Assembly (NCBI RefSeq): GCF_000282515.1
Contig: NZ_AKJD01000042.1
Span: 62,001 to 126,000, forward strand
Origin: Pseudomonas sp. GM80
GTDB lineage: Bacteria; Pseudomonadota; Gammaproteobacteria; Pseudomonadales; Pseudomonadaceae
Length of the DNA: 64,000 nucleotides
Direction: 5' to 3'
A program made the translations under genes and the position numbers. Of the stretch, positions 1-8,310 are shown piece by piece (the first letter of the stretch is position 1; each line of letters begins with the position of its first letter). The notes beneath the pieces were generated by a model. That model ran no database searches, was not told where the DNA came from, and saw nothing but the letters and a program-made list of their open reading frames with translations.

Positions 1-1957
1 TGGTGATGAAACGATCGCCGCCGTACAGCAGGTCTGCGAGGGCCAGCGCGGTTTCGGTTTTACCGACGCCGCTCGGGCCGACCAGCAGGAACACACCGAC
101 TGGCGCATCAGGTTTGTTCAGGCCGGCAGCAGTGGCGCGCATCGAGCGATCCAATGCGTGCACGGCTTGTTCCTGACCACGAATGCGCGTGCGCAGGTCG
201 GTGGCGAAACTGGCGACTTTGGCGTTGTGTTCGCGGGCCAGTTGCGCCAGCGGCACACCGGTCCAGGCGCTGATCACTTCGGCAACCAGACGCGGGCACA
301 CTTCAAAGCTGACCAGACGCTCTTTGACCTGCGCGGCGGTCAGTGCGCTGTGGGTTTCGTTGAGCAGGGCTTCCAGCGCTTCGACGCTCTGGCCTTCTTC
401 AACCTCAGCGGCAACGGTTTCGATCACGGTGCCTTCGGCGTCTTCTTCGACGGTGACCACCGGCTCCACGGCGGCCGCTTCGCGGGCCTTGGCCAGTTGC
501 TGACGCAGTTCCAGCAGGCGCTCGGCCAAGGCTTTCTGTTCAGTCCACTGGGTTTCCAGTGCGACCATTTCGTCTTCGGCTTCATCGAGACGCGCTTCCA
601 GCGCATCGAGTGCTTCGTGGTCGATCAGCAAGCCAGCTTCGGCATCGCGGCGCAGGGCCTGACGCTGACGGCCGCCTTCAGCCAGTTCGCCACGCAGGCG
701 CTCAAGACTTTCCGGAGCAGCGGCGAGGCTGATGCGCACGCGGGCACAAGCGGTGTCGAGCACATCAACGGCTTTGTCCGGCAGCTGCCGACCGGCCAGA
801 TAACGCGCGGACAATTCGGCAGCGGAAACCACCGCGTCATCACGCAGGTAGATGCCGTGGCTCTTCTCGTACACCTGGGCCAGACCACGGAGGATGGTCA
901 CCGCTTCGCTGACGGTCGGTTCGTGCAGTTGCACCGGTTGGAAACGACGGGCCAGGGCCGGGTCTTTCTCGAAGTATTTCTTGTACTCGGCCCACGTGGT
1001 GGCGGCGATGGTGCGCAGCTCGCCCCGCGCCAGTGCCGGTTTCAGCAGGTTGGCCGCGTCGGAACCGCCGGCATTGCCGCCCGCGCCGATCAGGGTGTGG
1101 GCTTCGTCGATGAACAGAATGATCGGTTTCGGCGAGGCTTTGACTTCGTCGATCACGCCTTTGAGGCGACGCTCGAACTCACCTTTGACGCTCGCGCCGG
1201 CCTGCAACAGGCCCATGTCCAGCGACAGCAGCTCGACGCCTTTGAGCACTTGCGGCACTTCACCGGCAGCGATGCGCGACGCCAGGCCTTCAACGATCGC
1301 GGTCTTACCGACACCGGCTTCACCGACGACGATCGGGTTGTTCTTGCGGCGACGGGCGAGGATGTCGACCATCTGGCGGATCGCGCCGTCACGGCACAGC
1401 ACCGGGTCGAGTTTGCCGTCGCGGGCCTGTTGGGTCAGGTTGTGGGTGAAGCGCTGCAATAGCGATTCGCCCTGCGCGGCCGGTTTGCCATTGGCCGCCG
1501 GTTGCTCTTTTTGCGACAGGGCAAATTCTTTCAGGCGATCGATGTTCAGCTTGGCGAGCAGCGGCTGATAACGGCTGCCGGCGTAGCGCATCGGGTTGCG
1601 CAGCAGCGCGAGGATCAGCGCGGCGTCTTCGACCTGGGTCTGGCCCAGTTCGAGGTTGGCCACCAGCAGCGCGTCTTGCAGCCACTGCACCAGTTCCGGG
1701 GCGAACACCGGGTTGCGCGAAGCGCTGTGCTCGACCCGCGATTGCAGCGCGGCGCTGAGTTCACCGGCGTCGACGTCGGCATCTTGCAACGCGCGCGTGA
1801 GCAAACCGTTCGGGCGCTCGAGCAGGCCGAGCATCAGGTCTTCGACGAGGATCTTGCTGCCGCCACGGGCGACGCAACGCTCGGCCGAACGTTCCAGATC
1901 ACGACGGGTTTCGGCGTCCAGCGCCTGGATGAGTTGTTGCAGGTCTACGTTGATCAT
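1..1957 (-). CDS. clpV: Type VI secretion AAA+ ATPase ClpV/TssH (partial)
   Basis: This is the ATPase that disassembles contracted TssB/TssC sheath in the cytoplasm. About 652 residues are visible before the gene leaves the window. The N-terminal Clp-N-type helical domain starts MINVDLQQLIQALDAE. The first AAA+ domain has Walker A GEAGVGKTA near residue 216 and Walker B-like FIDEAHTLIGAGG. A middle coiled-coil region (about 410-550) includes a very acidic stretch rich in E and V. The second Walker A, GPSGVGKTE, lies near residue 627, close to the edge. The ATG is preceded by AAGGA eight bases upstream and sits 11 bases after the tssG stop, so it is the distal gene of the operon seen here. ClpB shares the architecture, but the T6SS neighbours make ClpV the clear choice. 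Confidence 0.97.
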   Translation of the reverse strand, partial: MINVDLQQLIQALDAETRRDLERSAERCVARGGSKILVEDLMLGLLERPNGLLTRALQDADVDAGELSAALQSRVEHSASRNPVFAPELVQWLQDALLVANLELGQTQVEDAALILALLRNPMRYAGSRYQPLLAKLNIDRLKEFALSQKEQPAANGKPAAQGESLLQRFTHNLTQQARDGKLDPVLCRDGAIRQMVDILARRRKNNPIVVGEAGVGKTAIVEGLASRIAAGEVPQVLKGVELLSLDMGLLQAGASVKGEFERRLKGVIDEVKASPKPIILFIDEAHTLIGAGGNAGGSDAANLLKPALARGELRTIAATTWAEYKKYFEKDPALARRFQPVQLHEPTVSEAVTILRGLAQVYEKSHGIYLRDDAVVSAAELSARYLAGRQLPDKAVDVLDTACARVRISLAAAPESLERLRGELAEGGRQRQALRRDAEAGLLIDHEALDALEARLDEAEDEMVALETQWTEQKALAERLLELRQQLAKAREAAAVEPVVTVEEDAEGTVIETVAAEVEEGQSVEALEALLNETHSALTAAQVKERLVSFEVCPRLVAEVISAWTGVPLAQLAREHNAKVASFATDLRTRIRGQEQAVHALDRSMRATAAGLNKPDAPVGVFLLVGPSGVGKTETALALADLLYGGDRFIT

Positions 1958-1968
1958 GGCTCACGTCC

Positions 1969-2976
1969 TTAATGAATTTTGCTGCCCAGGGTCACCACGC
2001 CGTCCGCCTTCTCGCGGCCCAGCCAACTGGTCCAGCCGAGGCGACAGGCGTTCTGCTCACCGATGCGCAGTTCGCGGATTTCTTCCTGGCGCAAGACCAG
2101 GCGGATGTCGTAATCAAGCGGGTCACGCAGGGTGAACCGCACCAGCGCGCAGAGCGGCTGGTAACCGAAACCGATCGGCAGGAATTCATGGAATCGCTGC
2201 CAGTCGAGCTGGGTGATGTGGATGCGGAATTTGCCGCTGCGGTCGCGCACGTGCTCACCGAGCACGAGGTCTTCTCCGAGCATGCTGTTGGCGCGGCCCA
2301 AACGATTGCGCTGCTCGTGGAGAATCTCCACGCGGCGCTCGATGCATTGCTCGATGACCAGGTCTTCGTGCTTGAAGTAGTAACGCAGCACGGCTTCGAT
2401 CAGCGCCGCCGAGTGCGCCCGCAAGCTGAGCAGACCGAGGTACGGCAGCAGGCGTTTCCAGTTGAGTTCCTTGGCCTTGCGAATCTCGTCGCCGCCCAGG
2501 CCGATCAGCGCAAACAGTTGCGACGAGAACGGGTCGAGCGCGCCACTCTGGAAGCTCGCGCGATAGCGGTACTTGCGCCAGATCGGCAGCATCAGCCGTT
2601 GCAGGCGATGGTGGAACAGGTCGAGGAAGTTGCGCGTCGGGTTGCCGTCTTCGCTGTCGCCCAGGGCTTGTTCGCCGTAGAACGCCGGCAACGGCGAACC
2701 CGAGCCCACCAGGCCGATCAGGTTGAAACGCATGCGCGCGCGCATCTGCCCGTGCTCTTCGAAAAACTCCACGCGATCGACATCGCTGCGCGGAAAGCCC
2801 AGGCTCGGGTTGGCCTGGAACTCGACCTGATCGTACAGATCGTCTTCGCTCAGGTGCGGGTGTGCTTCGCGCAGCCGGTCGATCACCAGCAGCACGGCCT
2901 GAAACAGCGAGTACTCGCGTATTACCTTGGTCAGCCCGCTTAAAGCAGGGGCTGAAGGCCCATACGTGGTGTCCAT
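1969..2976 (-). CDS. tssG: Type VI secretion baseplate protein TssG
   Basis: TssG (VasB/ImpH family) forms the baseplate wedge with TssE, TssF and TssK. The 335-residue length is normal. It begins MDTTYGPSAPALSGL and continues into a helical segment (REYSLFQAVLLVIDRLRE). A family-like stretch, FHHRLQRLMLPIWRKYRYR, lies near residue 125, and a C-terminal beta-rich part contains RIGEQNACRLGWTSWLG. The start lies inside the end of tssF (37 base overlap), which suggests coupled translation of two proteins that assemble together. It is soluble and has no signal peptide. Confidence 0.96.
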   Translation of the reverse strand: MDTTYGPSAPALSGLTKVIREYSLFQAVLLVIDRLREAHPHLSEDDLYDQVEFQANPSLGFPRSDVDRVEFFEEHGQMRARMRFNLIGLVGSGSPLPAFYGEQALGDSEDGNPTRNFLDLFHHRLQRLMLPIWRKYRYRASFQSGALDPFSSQLFALIGLGGDEIRKAKELNWKRLLPYLGLLSLRAHSAALIEAVLRYYFKHEDLVIEQCIERRVEILHEQRNRLGRANSMLGEDLVLGEHVRDRSGKFRIHITQLDWQRFHEFLPIGFGYQPLCALVRFTLRDPLDYDIRLVLRQEEIRELRIGEQNACRLGWTSWLGREKADGVVTLGSKIH

Positions 2977-4727
2977 TGGTACACCTCTCCCTGTGTGCTT
3001 TTTACGCGCAGTTCATGGAATGAATTGAGACTGGCGTAAAGCGCGAAAAACTCGTTAAGAACCGAAGCGAAGACGAACAGGTCGCCCTCGCCGATGTACC
3101 CTTCCGGGTCGATGGTCAGTTCGGTGCGCAAACCGCGTACCGGCAGGCCACGGTGCAACCGATCGACGTGGTGATGCTTGATGTGCTTGAGGCCACCGAG
3201 CAGGCGTTTGCTGACCTTCTCTGCGTGCTGGTCGTAGTAGCGCGGCAAGTCGTAGGTTTCGAGAATCACCTTCAACGCATTGACGTCGGCCAGCGACAGA
3301 TAGTTAAGCGACATGTTGCTGATCAGCTTCCACAGGAAGTCACGGTTCAGCGGTGGCGCGAAACTGGACGTCGCCGGGGTGATGTTGCGGAAGCTCAAGA
3401 ACTCCGGCGTCTCTTCGCAAGCCATGCAGATGTCGCCAAGCTTGAGCTTGCGCGGCAGGTTCTGGTTGGTGCACATCAGCTCGATCGACAGGGTTTCGTG
3501 GGCTTCGGTGTGGCGGATGCCGAAGCTCAGGTAAGTGTCGAGGCCGTCGTGCAACAGCGACGAACGCTGGCGAATGCTGTAGTGCGGACGGCTGTTGGGC
3601 ACGTCGAAACTCGGGTCATGCTCGAACGATTCGAACGGCACGTATTCCTGATAACCGAGGCCGCCGGGCTTCCAGCCGGTCACGGTTTCCACGGAGAACA
3701 CGCCGCAGTTTTCCAGATCGAATTCCGCCGGCAGCAGCAGGTATTCGTCCTGCTTGCCATCGAGGCGGATCGGCAGTGCGTCGTGCGCAAACAGGTTGGC
3801 AATTGGCGTGCAAAACAGCTTCACGTTATCCAGGGTCGGACGCATGCGCATGATGCCGCTCTTGCGAATGTCGAAGCGCAATTCGAGGCCGCGCATCTGC
3901 TTGAGCGTGTCTTCGGGCAGTGCCTTGAGGATGTCCAGGCCGTTGACGTCGACGAACAGGAACTTGTCCTGAAAGGCGAAGTATTCCTGCAGGTAGCGAT
4001 AGCCACGGAAGGTGTTCAGCGGATACGGGATCAACGCTTCTTCTTCGGCAAAGCCCACCGGTTTGACCCGGTCACCGGGAATCTTGAACGCCATCGGCTT
4101 GCCGCTGACGCCATCGATCGGCTTGCCGGCGCCGTCGAGCGGGATCAATTCGATGCCTTCGAGGTTGCGCAGCAGGCTCAGGTAGAGCATCTGACTGATG
4201 TAACGCTCACCGGCAAAGTGCAGGCGCAATTTGCTCAGTTCCAGCTCACCGAGGTGGCCGTCGGCGCTCATTTCCAGGCGCAGGCTGAGCAGCGAGCCGT
4301 CGCCCTTCACCGAGTAGTTCAGCGCGGCCAGATCCAGCGGCAACACTTCGGTCGGGTAGCAGGTGCGGAAGCGGCAGCGCACGTCTTCGATCGGCACGCT
4401 TTCAATCGGCGTATCGCGCTCGACCCTCAACGCCGGCCCCGAACGCTTCAACGGATCGAACTGCAGAATGCTGAACGCCGGCAGCGGCCGCATGTAGTTC
4501 GGCCACAGCAGTTGCATCAGCGAATGGCTGAGCTCAGGCAGTTCGTCATCGAGCTTCTGGCGCAGCCGCCCGGTGAGGAAGGCAAAGCCTTCGAGCAAGC
4601 GCTCGACGTCCGGATCGCGCCCGGCCTGCCCCAGATACGGCGCCAACGCAGGACTACGCTCGGCGAAACGGCGACCGAGTTGGCGCAGAGCGGTGAGTTC
4701 GCTTTGGTAGTAATGGTTAAACGACAC
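2940..4727 (-). CDS. tssF: Type VI secretion baseplate protein TssF
   Basis: TssF (VasA/ImpG family), 595 residues, is the second wedge subunit of the T6SS baseplate. The N-terminus is typical: FNHYYQSELTALRQLGRRFAE, followed by a segment of the type LLEGFAFLTGRLRQKLDDE and LMQLLWPNYMRPLPAFSI near residue 90. The reading frame opens with GTG at 4727, with an AGGT-type ribosome site about six bases upstream. It lies 27 bases after the end of the accessory block, so the block is transcribed into tssF. The usual position of tssF directly after tssE is interrupted here by 4.7 kb. Confidence 0.96.
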   Translation of the reverse strand: MSFNHYYQSELTALRQLGRRFAERSPALAPYLGQAGRDPDVERLLEGFAFLTGRLRQKLDDELPELSHSLMQLLWPNYMRPLPAFSILQFDPLKRSGPALRVERDTPIESVPIEDVRCRFRTCYPTEVLPLDLAALNYSVKGDGSLLSLRLEMSADGHLGELELSKLRLHFAGERYISQMLYLSLLRNLEGIELIPLDGAGKPIDGVSGKPMAFKIPGDRVKPVGFAEEEALIPYPLNTFRGYRYLQEYFAFQDKFLFVDVNGLDILKALPEDTLKQMRGLELRFDIRKSGIMRMRPTLDNVKLFCTPIANLFAHDALPIRLDGKQDEYLLLPAEFDLENCGVFSVETVTGWKPGGLGYQEYVPFESFEHDPSFDVPNSRPHYSIRQRSSLLHDGLDTYLSFGIRHTEAHETLSIELMCTNQNLPRKLKLGDICMACEETPEFLSFRNITPATSSFAPPLNRDFLWKLISNMSLNYLSLADVNALKVILETYDLPRYYDQHAEKVSKRLLGGLKHIKHHHVDRLHRGLPVRGLRTELTIDPEGYIGEGDLFVFASVLNEFFALYASLNSFHELRVKSTQGEVYQWTPRMGLQPLL

Positions 4728-4754
4728 GGGTTACCTGCCTGGTAATGGAACTCA

Positions 4755-5198
4755 TCAAAAAAATATCCTGTAGAGCGCGACCGTTACGCCGGCGCAGAAA
4801 TAACCGGCGATTAGCACGTACGGTATGAGCATGATCCAGGCGAAGGACATGTAAGCATCCGAAAACGGCCCGGCGATCAGACTGCACAGGCCATAAATCA
4901 CCCATGGCACGCCGTAAAAAAGCACGAATTTCAAAGGTGCCATCCAAACCATCCGCACTGCTTGTTGCTCGGTTCGACGCTTGGCGCCACGCGACATCCA
5001 CAGCGAAAACCCCAACAGCCCGGGAATGCCCCACCACAACGGGTACTGCCAATAGGTCTGGGCTGAGTCGTGCGTCGAATAAGCGCCAGTCCACAGGTCA
5101 TAGGAAGAAATCGCCAGCACTGCCAACGTTGGCCACCACAAGGCCCCCATGAAAAAACCCAGTTGCGCGCGACTGAGCACGTTCTGTGGCGCCGTCAT
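4755..5198 (-). CDS. Small polytopic membrane protein in T6SS accessory block
   Basis: I do not recognise this 147-residue protein. It has about four hydrophobic segments (near 15-32, 50-65, 88-110 and 120-145) and a basic loop (RGAKRRTEQQ) between the second and third. It is the last gene of the block between tssE and tssF. Its ATG overlaps the stop of the upstream gene (ATGA), implying translational coupling. The location suggests an envelope function linked to type VI secretion, such as an immunity or assembly accessory, but nothing in the sequence proves it. Confidence 0.8.
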   Translation of the reverse strand: MTAPQNVLSRAQLGFFMGALWWPTLAVLAISSYDLWTGAYSTHDSAQTYWQYPLWWGIPGLLGFSLWMSRGAKRRTEQQAVRMVWMAPLKFVLFYGVPWVIYGLCSLIAGPFSDAYMSFAWIMLIPYVLIAGYFCAGVTVALYRIFF

Positions 5199-5416
5199 GC
5201 TGGAGGCAACGAGGCGTAGTAACCGCCGCTAATTTCGATGGCAACCAGCGAAATCAGGACCATGAACATCAACGCCCGATGCAGCCATGACTGACGCAGG
5301 CGCTTGCTGATCGCCGTGACAATCAGCAGAAAACTCAAGATCGCGATGCCGCCGAACAGATCGCTGTCGGCGATGAAGGCCAGGTACATGCGCATCTCGT
5401 CAGACACGGCAATCAT
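5195..5416 (-). CDS. Two-helix small membrane protein in T6SS accessory block
   Basis: A 73-residue protein with two hydrophobic helices separated by a basic turn (SKRLRQSWLHR). I chose the ATG at 5416 (MIAVSDEMRMYLAF). It overlaps the TGA of the upstream lipoprotein gene as ATGA and has GGAG about ten bases upstream. An in-frame ATG 30 bases earlier would lie inside that gene. The 3' end overlaps the next gene in the same way. No family is recognised. It is probably an inner-membrane component made together with its neighbours. Confidence 0.75.
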   Translation of the reverse strand: MIAVSDEMRMYLAFIADSDLFGGIAILSFLLIVTAISKRLRQSWLHRALMFMVLISLVAIEISGGYYASLPPA

Positions 5417-5808
5417 GGGCAAAACACTCCGTCCTTGAGAGTCCATCTGCGCTGCAAGCCATCGCTCTCACGTTTGACGGAGTGCAAGGCCTGGCGCATT
5501 TCATCGGCAGTGACCAGACGCGTGCGTTCAGGCCCTTTGATGCTGAGCGAATAGCGGCAGCTGACTTGCCCATCGACGTCTTCACCGTACGACCGGTAGC
5601 TGGCCACGCTGACGCGCTCGCCCGGTGCAACCATTTGCGGCTCGATCGGCGGCAGCCAGTTAGTCGAATTCTGTGATTGCACTTGCAGCGGTACGCCGCA
5701 GCTGTTGACCAGATAAATGTCGTTCATATAAACCAGCTGCGTCGTGCAGCCCGTCAACAACAGGCCGGCCAGGGCCGCCAGCGACATCATGCAAGCGAGA
5801 AACTTCAT
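5413..5808 (-). CDS. Small lipoprotein in T6SS accessory block
   Basis: A 131-residue predicted lipoprotein. A short signal peptide ends in a clear lipobox, LLTGC, with the lipidated cysteine at residue 21. Thr at +2 argues against inner-membrane retention. The mature part is beta-rich and contains two further cysteines besides the C-terminal one (NSCGVPLQ, VSCRYSLS, FCP end), so a disulfide is possible. It is not TssJ by obvious resemblance, although TssJ is also a small lipoprotein. The start overlaps the upstream stop (ATGA) and the end overlaps the next start. Function unknown. Confidence 0.8.
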   Translation of the reverse strand: MKFLACMMSLAALAGLLLTGCTTQLVYMNDIYLVNSCGVPLQVQSQNSTNWLPPIEPQMVAPGERVSVASYRSYGEDVDGQVSCRYSLSIKGPERTRLVTADEMRQALHSVKRESDGLQRRWTLKDGVFCP

Positions 5809-6188
5809 TGGACGAGCCCTCCTTTGCTCGGGGTAATCGGCACGTACGAATCGATGAAGAGGTATTCGCTGTCCGCACCGCCGACACGATTCATCGTCAA
5901 CGGCTTGCCGTCAGGGGTAGCGAAGCGCGTCCAGCCTTCGGTGACCAGACTGCCGCCCTCTGCACGCACCTGGACGAAATAGTCCGGCGGTGTCGAGCGG
6001 GTGATCTCGATGAAGTAGCCACCGTCCTCCGCACCGCGCCATACCGCATCGGGGTAAGCGGGCAACACCGGCTTCGCATTATCACGACTCGACCCGACCC
6101 AGAACATCACGGCGGCGATGACGGCCAACGCACCGATCAGGCTCAGCAGATGATTGAGCCATTTCCATACCCGCAACCACGCGATCAT
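5805..6188 (-). CDS. Single-helix anchored periplasmic protein in T6SS accessory block
   Basis: A 127-residue protein with one N-terminal membrane helix (about residues 11-35, LLSLIGALAVIAAVMFWV) and a predicted periplasmic domain (GGYFIEITRSTPPDYFVQV). I chose MIAWLRVWKW at 6188 because its ATG overlaps the stop of the upstream gene (ATGA). A start 45 bases earlier would lie inside that gene. The layout (one helix, then a small beta domain beginning GYxIEI) resembles the gene at 7646-8080 (SYKVDVVRAGP), a possible distant relative. Function not recognised; an immunity-like role is only an inference. Confidence 0.75.
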   Translation of the reverse strand: MIAWLRVWKWLNHLLSLIGALAVIAAVMFWVGSSRDNAKPVLPAYPDAVWRGAEDGGYFIEITRSTPPDYFVQVRAEGGSLVTEGWTRFATPDGKPLTMNRVGGADSEYLFIDSYVPITPSKGGLVQ

Positions 6189-6535
6189 GGTGTGCACCAT
6201 GTGCGCACGTCGCGCTTGTCGAAGCCCGCACACTGATTGTTTTTGGCGATCAGGCGGTAAGCGGTTTCAGGGGTGTAGGTGAAGGAGTAGTAATTTACCC
6301 GATCCTCACCGTAGAGCCAGTAAGACGAGGAACCTTGATTGATTTCGTAAGGTTCAAAGGTCCAGATCGACGACTGCGCCGGGATGAAGTTGCTCCGCTC
6401 CATCAGCAACATCACGGCGTTGGAAACCAACGGAGTGGCAAACATCGCCAGCGCCAATAGCAGCGCCGTCAGCCCGAGAAAAAGCCGGCGCCTGGCGAAG
6501 GCGAGCAACGTGTTCAAACGGGTCATCAGGCGCAT
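6185..6535 (-). CDS. Single-helix anchored small protein in T6SS accessory block
   Basis: A 116-residue protein: basic N-terminus, one strongly hydrophobic helix (about 17-45), then a soluble domain with YWLYGEDRVNYYSFTY and a Cys-containing tail ending RDVRTWCTP. Two starts are possible, MRLMTRL at 6535 and MTRL at 6526. The second overlaps the upstream stop as TGATG. The motif style (YWLYGEDxVNYY) recalls small proteins often found beside T6SS effectors, but I cannot assign a family. The protein is probably anchored in the inner membrane with its domain in the periplasm. Confidence 0.75.
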   Translation of the reverse strand: MRLMTRLNTLLAFARRRLFLGLTALLLALAMFATPLVSNAVMLLMERSNFIPAQSSIWTFEPYEINQGSSSYWLYGEDRVNYYSFTYTPETAYRLIAKNNQCAGFDKRDVRTWCTP

Positions 6536-7101
6536 TGCTGTACCCCGCCGTCGTCGTGACCTTGAGTGTCGCGATACGACACGGCCGAATCATTGGCCTT
6601 TGTGGCATCCGCGTAAATCCCCAGCGCCAGCAAAACGGTGCATACGCACACGCCGATCAACGCCGTGATCAGCAGCAGAAGCGGCGTTGCCCGACGGCTG
6701 TGGATCGCTGGCGATTTCACCTGCGCCTGCCCGCGCAAGCGCGCGTAGGCCTTGTCGATGGCACCGGTCAGCAAAATGGCGGCAATCGTCAGGCCACCGG
6801 TGAGTGCGCAATACGCCAGGCCGCGGACCGGATACTGCGGCAGCAGGTAAAACAAAATCGCCAGCATCATGAAAATCACCAGGCCAAACTGGAGGGCCTG
6901 GCGCCGGATGAAGACCAGAATCAAATTCACGGCAACGAAAAAGTAGAAAATCAGGTACATCGCCATGCCGATGGCGACGCCACGCGAAGTCAACCCGCCG
7001 ACCAGCTGTTTGTAGGCAGCCACGGCATAGCCGTTCATGAGGATATAAATCACGCAGGCCAACGCATGCACGGCCAGACCGATGACTCGACGGCTATTCA
7101 T
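6526..7101 (-). CDS. Membrane protein, third paralogue of the GG-[FL]T-x-RGV family, extended
   Basis: A 191-residue polytopic protein. The first 125 residues match the proteins at 7177-7602 and 8706-9092: the same four-helix layout and the shared signature GGLTSRGVAIG near residue 40, then a PVRGLAY segment near residue 95. It alone carries a C-terminal extension with a further helix (LLLLITALIGVCVCTVLLA) and a polar tail ending QQCA. I chose ATG at 7101, which follows a GGGG stretch; the ATG 30 bases upstream lacks a ribosome site. It is one of three tandem paralogues inside a T6SS operon. Function unknown. Confidence 0.8.
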   Translation of the reverse strand: MNSRRVIGLAVHALACVIYILMNGYAVAAYKQLVGGLTSRGVAIGMAMYLIFYFFVAVNLILVFIRRQALQFGLVIFMMLAILFYLLPQYPVRGLAYCALTGGLTIAAILLTGAIDKAYARLRGQAQVKSPAIHSRRATPLLLLITALIGVCVCTVLLALGIYADATKANDSAVSYRDTQGHDDGGVQQCA

Positions 7102-7176
7102 GCGCAACCCCGGCCATGGCTTTATCGGCACGCAGAATCTGCGTTTGCTGAAGGTGTGCGAGGCGACCGGATCGGG

Positions 7177-7602
7177 TCATGCCACCCCCTCCTGCACAGG
7201 ACCGGCAGGCAACGTGCGCCGCGTCAGCAAGCGTTTTTGCCAACGCAGTTCAATGACCTGCGTGAGCAGAATCGCCAGCAACGTGACGCCACCTTGGGCC
7301 ACGGTGTAGAACAGCGCACGCAACGGGTTGTGGGGCACCATCATGAACAAAATCCAGGCAACCATCAGCGCGAGCAAACCGAGCTTGGCCCACAGGCCGG
7401 GGAGAACGGCGGCCAATACATTCACCCCGAAAAAAATATAAATGAACGTGTAATGCGCGATACCGATGCCCACGCCACGGGTGGTGAAGCCGCCATTGAA
7501 GGCTTTATAGGCATCGACCACAGCGTCGTTCAGGAACGTGTATGCAACACATCCTGCGACGTGGAAAACCAGGCACATGGCAACGCGGACGTAGGTGTTC
7601 AT
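7177..7602 (-). CDS. Membrane protein, second paralogue of the GG-[FL]T-x-RGV family
   Basis: A 141-residue inner-membrane protein with about four helices. The signature GGFTTRGVGIGIA lies near residue 37, in the loop after the first helix, as in its paralogues at 6526-7101 and 8706-9092. A second shared segment, HNPLRALFYT, lies near residue 92. The C-terminus is a short basic cytoplasmic tail. It starts 43 bases after the preceding gene and ends 75 bases before the next paralogue, the loosest spacing in the block. Tandem copies suggest repeated duplication with selection for diversity, but the role is not known. Confidence 0.8.
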   Translation of the reverse strand: MNTYVRVAMCLVFHVAGCVAYTFLNDAVVDAYKAFNGGFTTRGVGIGIAHYTFIYIFFGVNVLAAVLPGLWAKLGLLALMVAWILFMMVPHNPLRALFYTVAQGGVTLLAILLTQVIELRWQKRLLTRRTLPAGPVQEGVA

Positions 7603-7645
7603 TCCGAGTTCATGTTCCCAGAGAAAATCAGAGACAAAAGCACCA

Positions 7646-8080
7646 TTAGTTAGGTATCACTTCATAGGCTGTGTTACTGACGAAAAAATTCGCCCAACTT
7701 TCTTTCCAGTTTGGAAGGGACAATACGAAAACTCGGCGAGACTTATCGAAGTCAACCCAGGTAATCCCCACGACTTTTTCATCCTCATAAGGCCGCATGT
7801 CCAATGAGGTTTTTGACATCAGGGGTGTACGGTATATATGCCCGGGCTGCTTAAGATCGATAAATCGGAGATAGATCAGATTGGACGACACCAGTATCGG
7901 ACCCGCTCTGACCACGTCGACTTTATAGCTACCAGACTTGCTGACATTCGATACATATGCTTCACGATCAAACACATCGGCGACCAGAACAAAAAAGCCG
8001 ATAGCCACGCTTACTACGAGCGCAAGAAAAACCCGCGACAGCTTCGCCGCCGAACGACCCGCCACCGACGCCAAGGTCAC
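7646..8080 (-). CDS. Anchored small periplasmic-type protein in T6SS accessory block
   Basis: A 144-residue protein with one membrane helix (about 15-37, FLALVVSVAIGFFVLVADVF) and a C-terminal domain containing GSYKVDVVRAGPILVSS and FDKSRRVFVLSL. I chose the GTG at 8080, which overlaps the TGA of a short upstream hydrophobic frame as GTGA. A GTG at 8143 would add 21 residues that overlap that frame. The domain style (YKVDVxxxGP, arginine-rich strand, FD-S) resembles DUF6201-type T6SS-associated proteins, but that is from memory and weak. It is of lower GC than the structural tss genes around it. Confidence 0.7.
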   Translation of the reverse strand: MTLASVAGRSAAKLSRVFLALVVSVAIGFFVLVADVFDREAYVSNVSKSGSYKVDVVRAGPILVSSNLIYLRFIDLKQPGHIYRTPLMSKTSLDMRPYEDEKVVGITWVDFDKSRRVFVLSLPNWKESWANFFVSNTAYEVIPN

Positions 8081-8157
8081 ACCCCTGAACTCATCATGTA
8101 ATACACCCCGACGGCAAACATCAGCGGGATAGCCATCACACACAGAAAATTCAGCAC
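8077..8157 (-). pseudogene. Hydrophobic remnant frame (26 codons) coupled to the next gene
   Basis: A GTG-initiated frame of 26 codons (VLNFLCVMAIPLMFAVGVYY core) that is almost entirely one membrane helix. Its TGA overlaps the GTG start of the next gene as GTGA, the junction style used elsewhere in this operon. Upstream it is open in the same frame but out of frame with the PAAR-like start at 8267. A single-base insertion after PGHGT would join the two into one protein. It may be the helix of a frameshifted PAAR-plus-helix gene, or a real mini-protein. Confidence 0.4.
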
Positions 8158-8267
8158 TTGATGAATTCTATTGTTGCGAAACTTCGGAAACAGTCCCAGT
8201 GGGTGCCGTGGCCGGGGAGCGGGCAAGCAGTGGGGTCGGATACGCGTGCGGCGGGTTTTCCTGACAT
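8151..8267 (-). pseudogene. Truncated PAAR-protein remnant
   Basis: An ATG with a strong ribosome site (TAAGGAG, 8 bases upstream) opens a 38-codon frame starting MSGKPAARVSDPTACPLPGHGT, which then loses resemblance and stops. These residues match the start of PAAR proteins, which cap the VgrG spike and carry effectors. A full PAAR domain needs about 60 more residues with a second repeat; none is present here. I read it as a decayed PAAR gene left in the operon, since a functional spike tip could not be made from it. The intact translation start suggests fairly recent loss, or a reused leader. Confidence 0.6.
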
Positions 8268-8310
8268 TGAGCTCTCCTTAATGGGCCTTGGCGTGATGAC
8301 TGTTCATTGA

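Noticed and set aside
5413..5808. Lipoprotein at this site as TssJ.
   Set aside because: It is small and lipidated, but no TssJ sequence features are recognisable and tssJ normally groups with tssK/tssL, which are not here.
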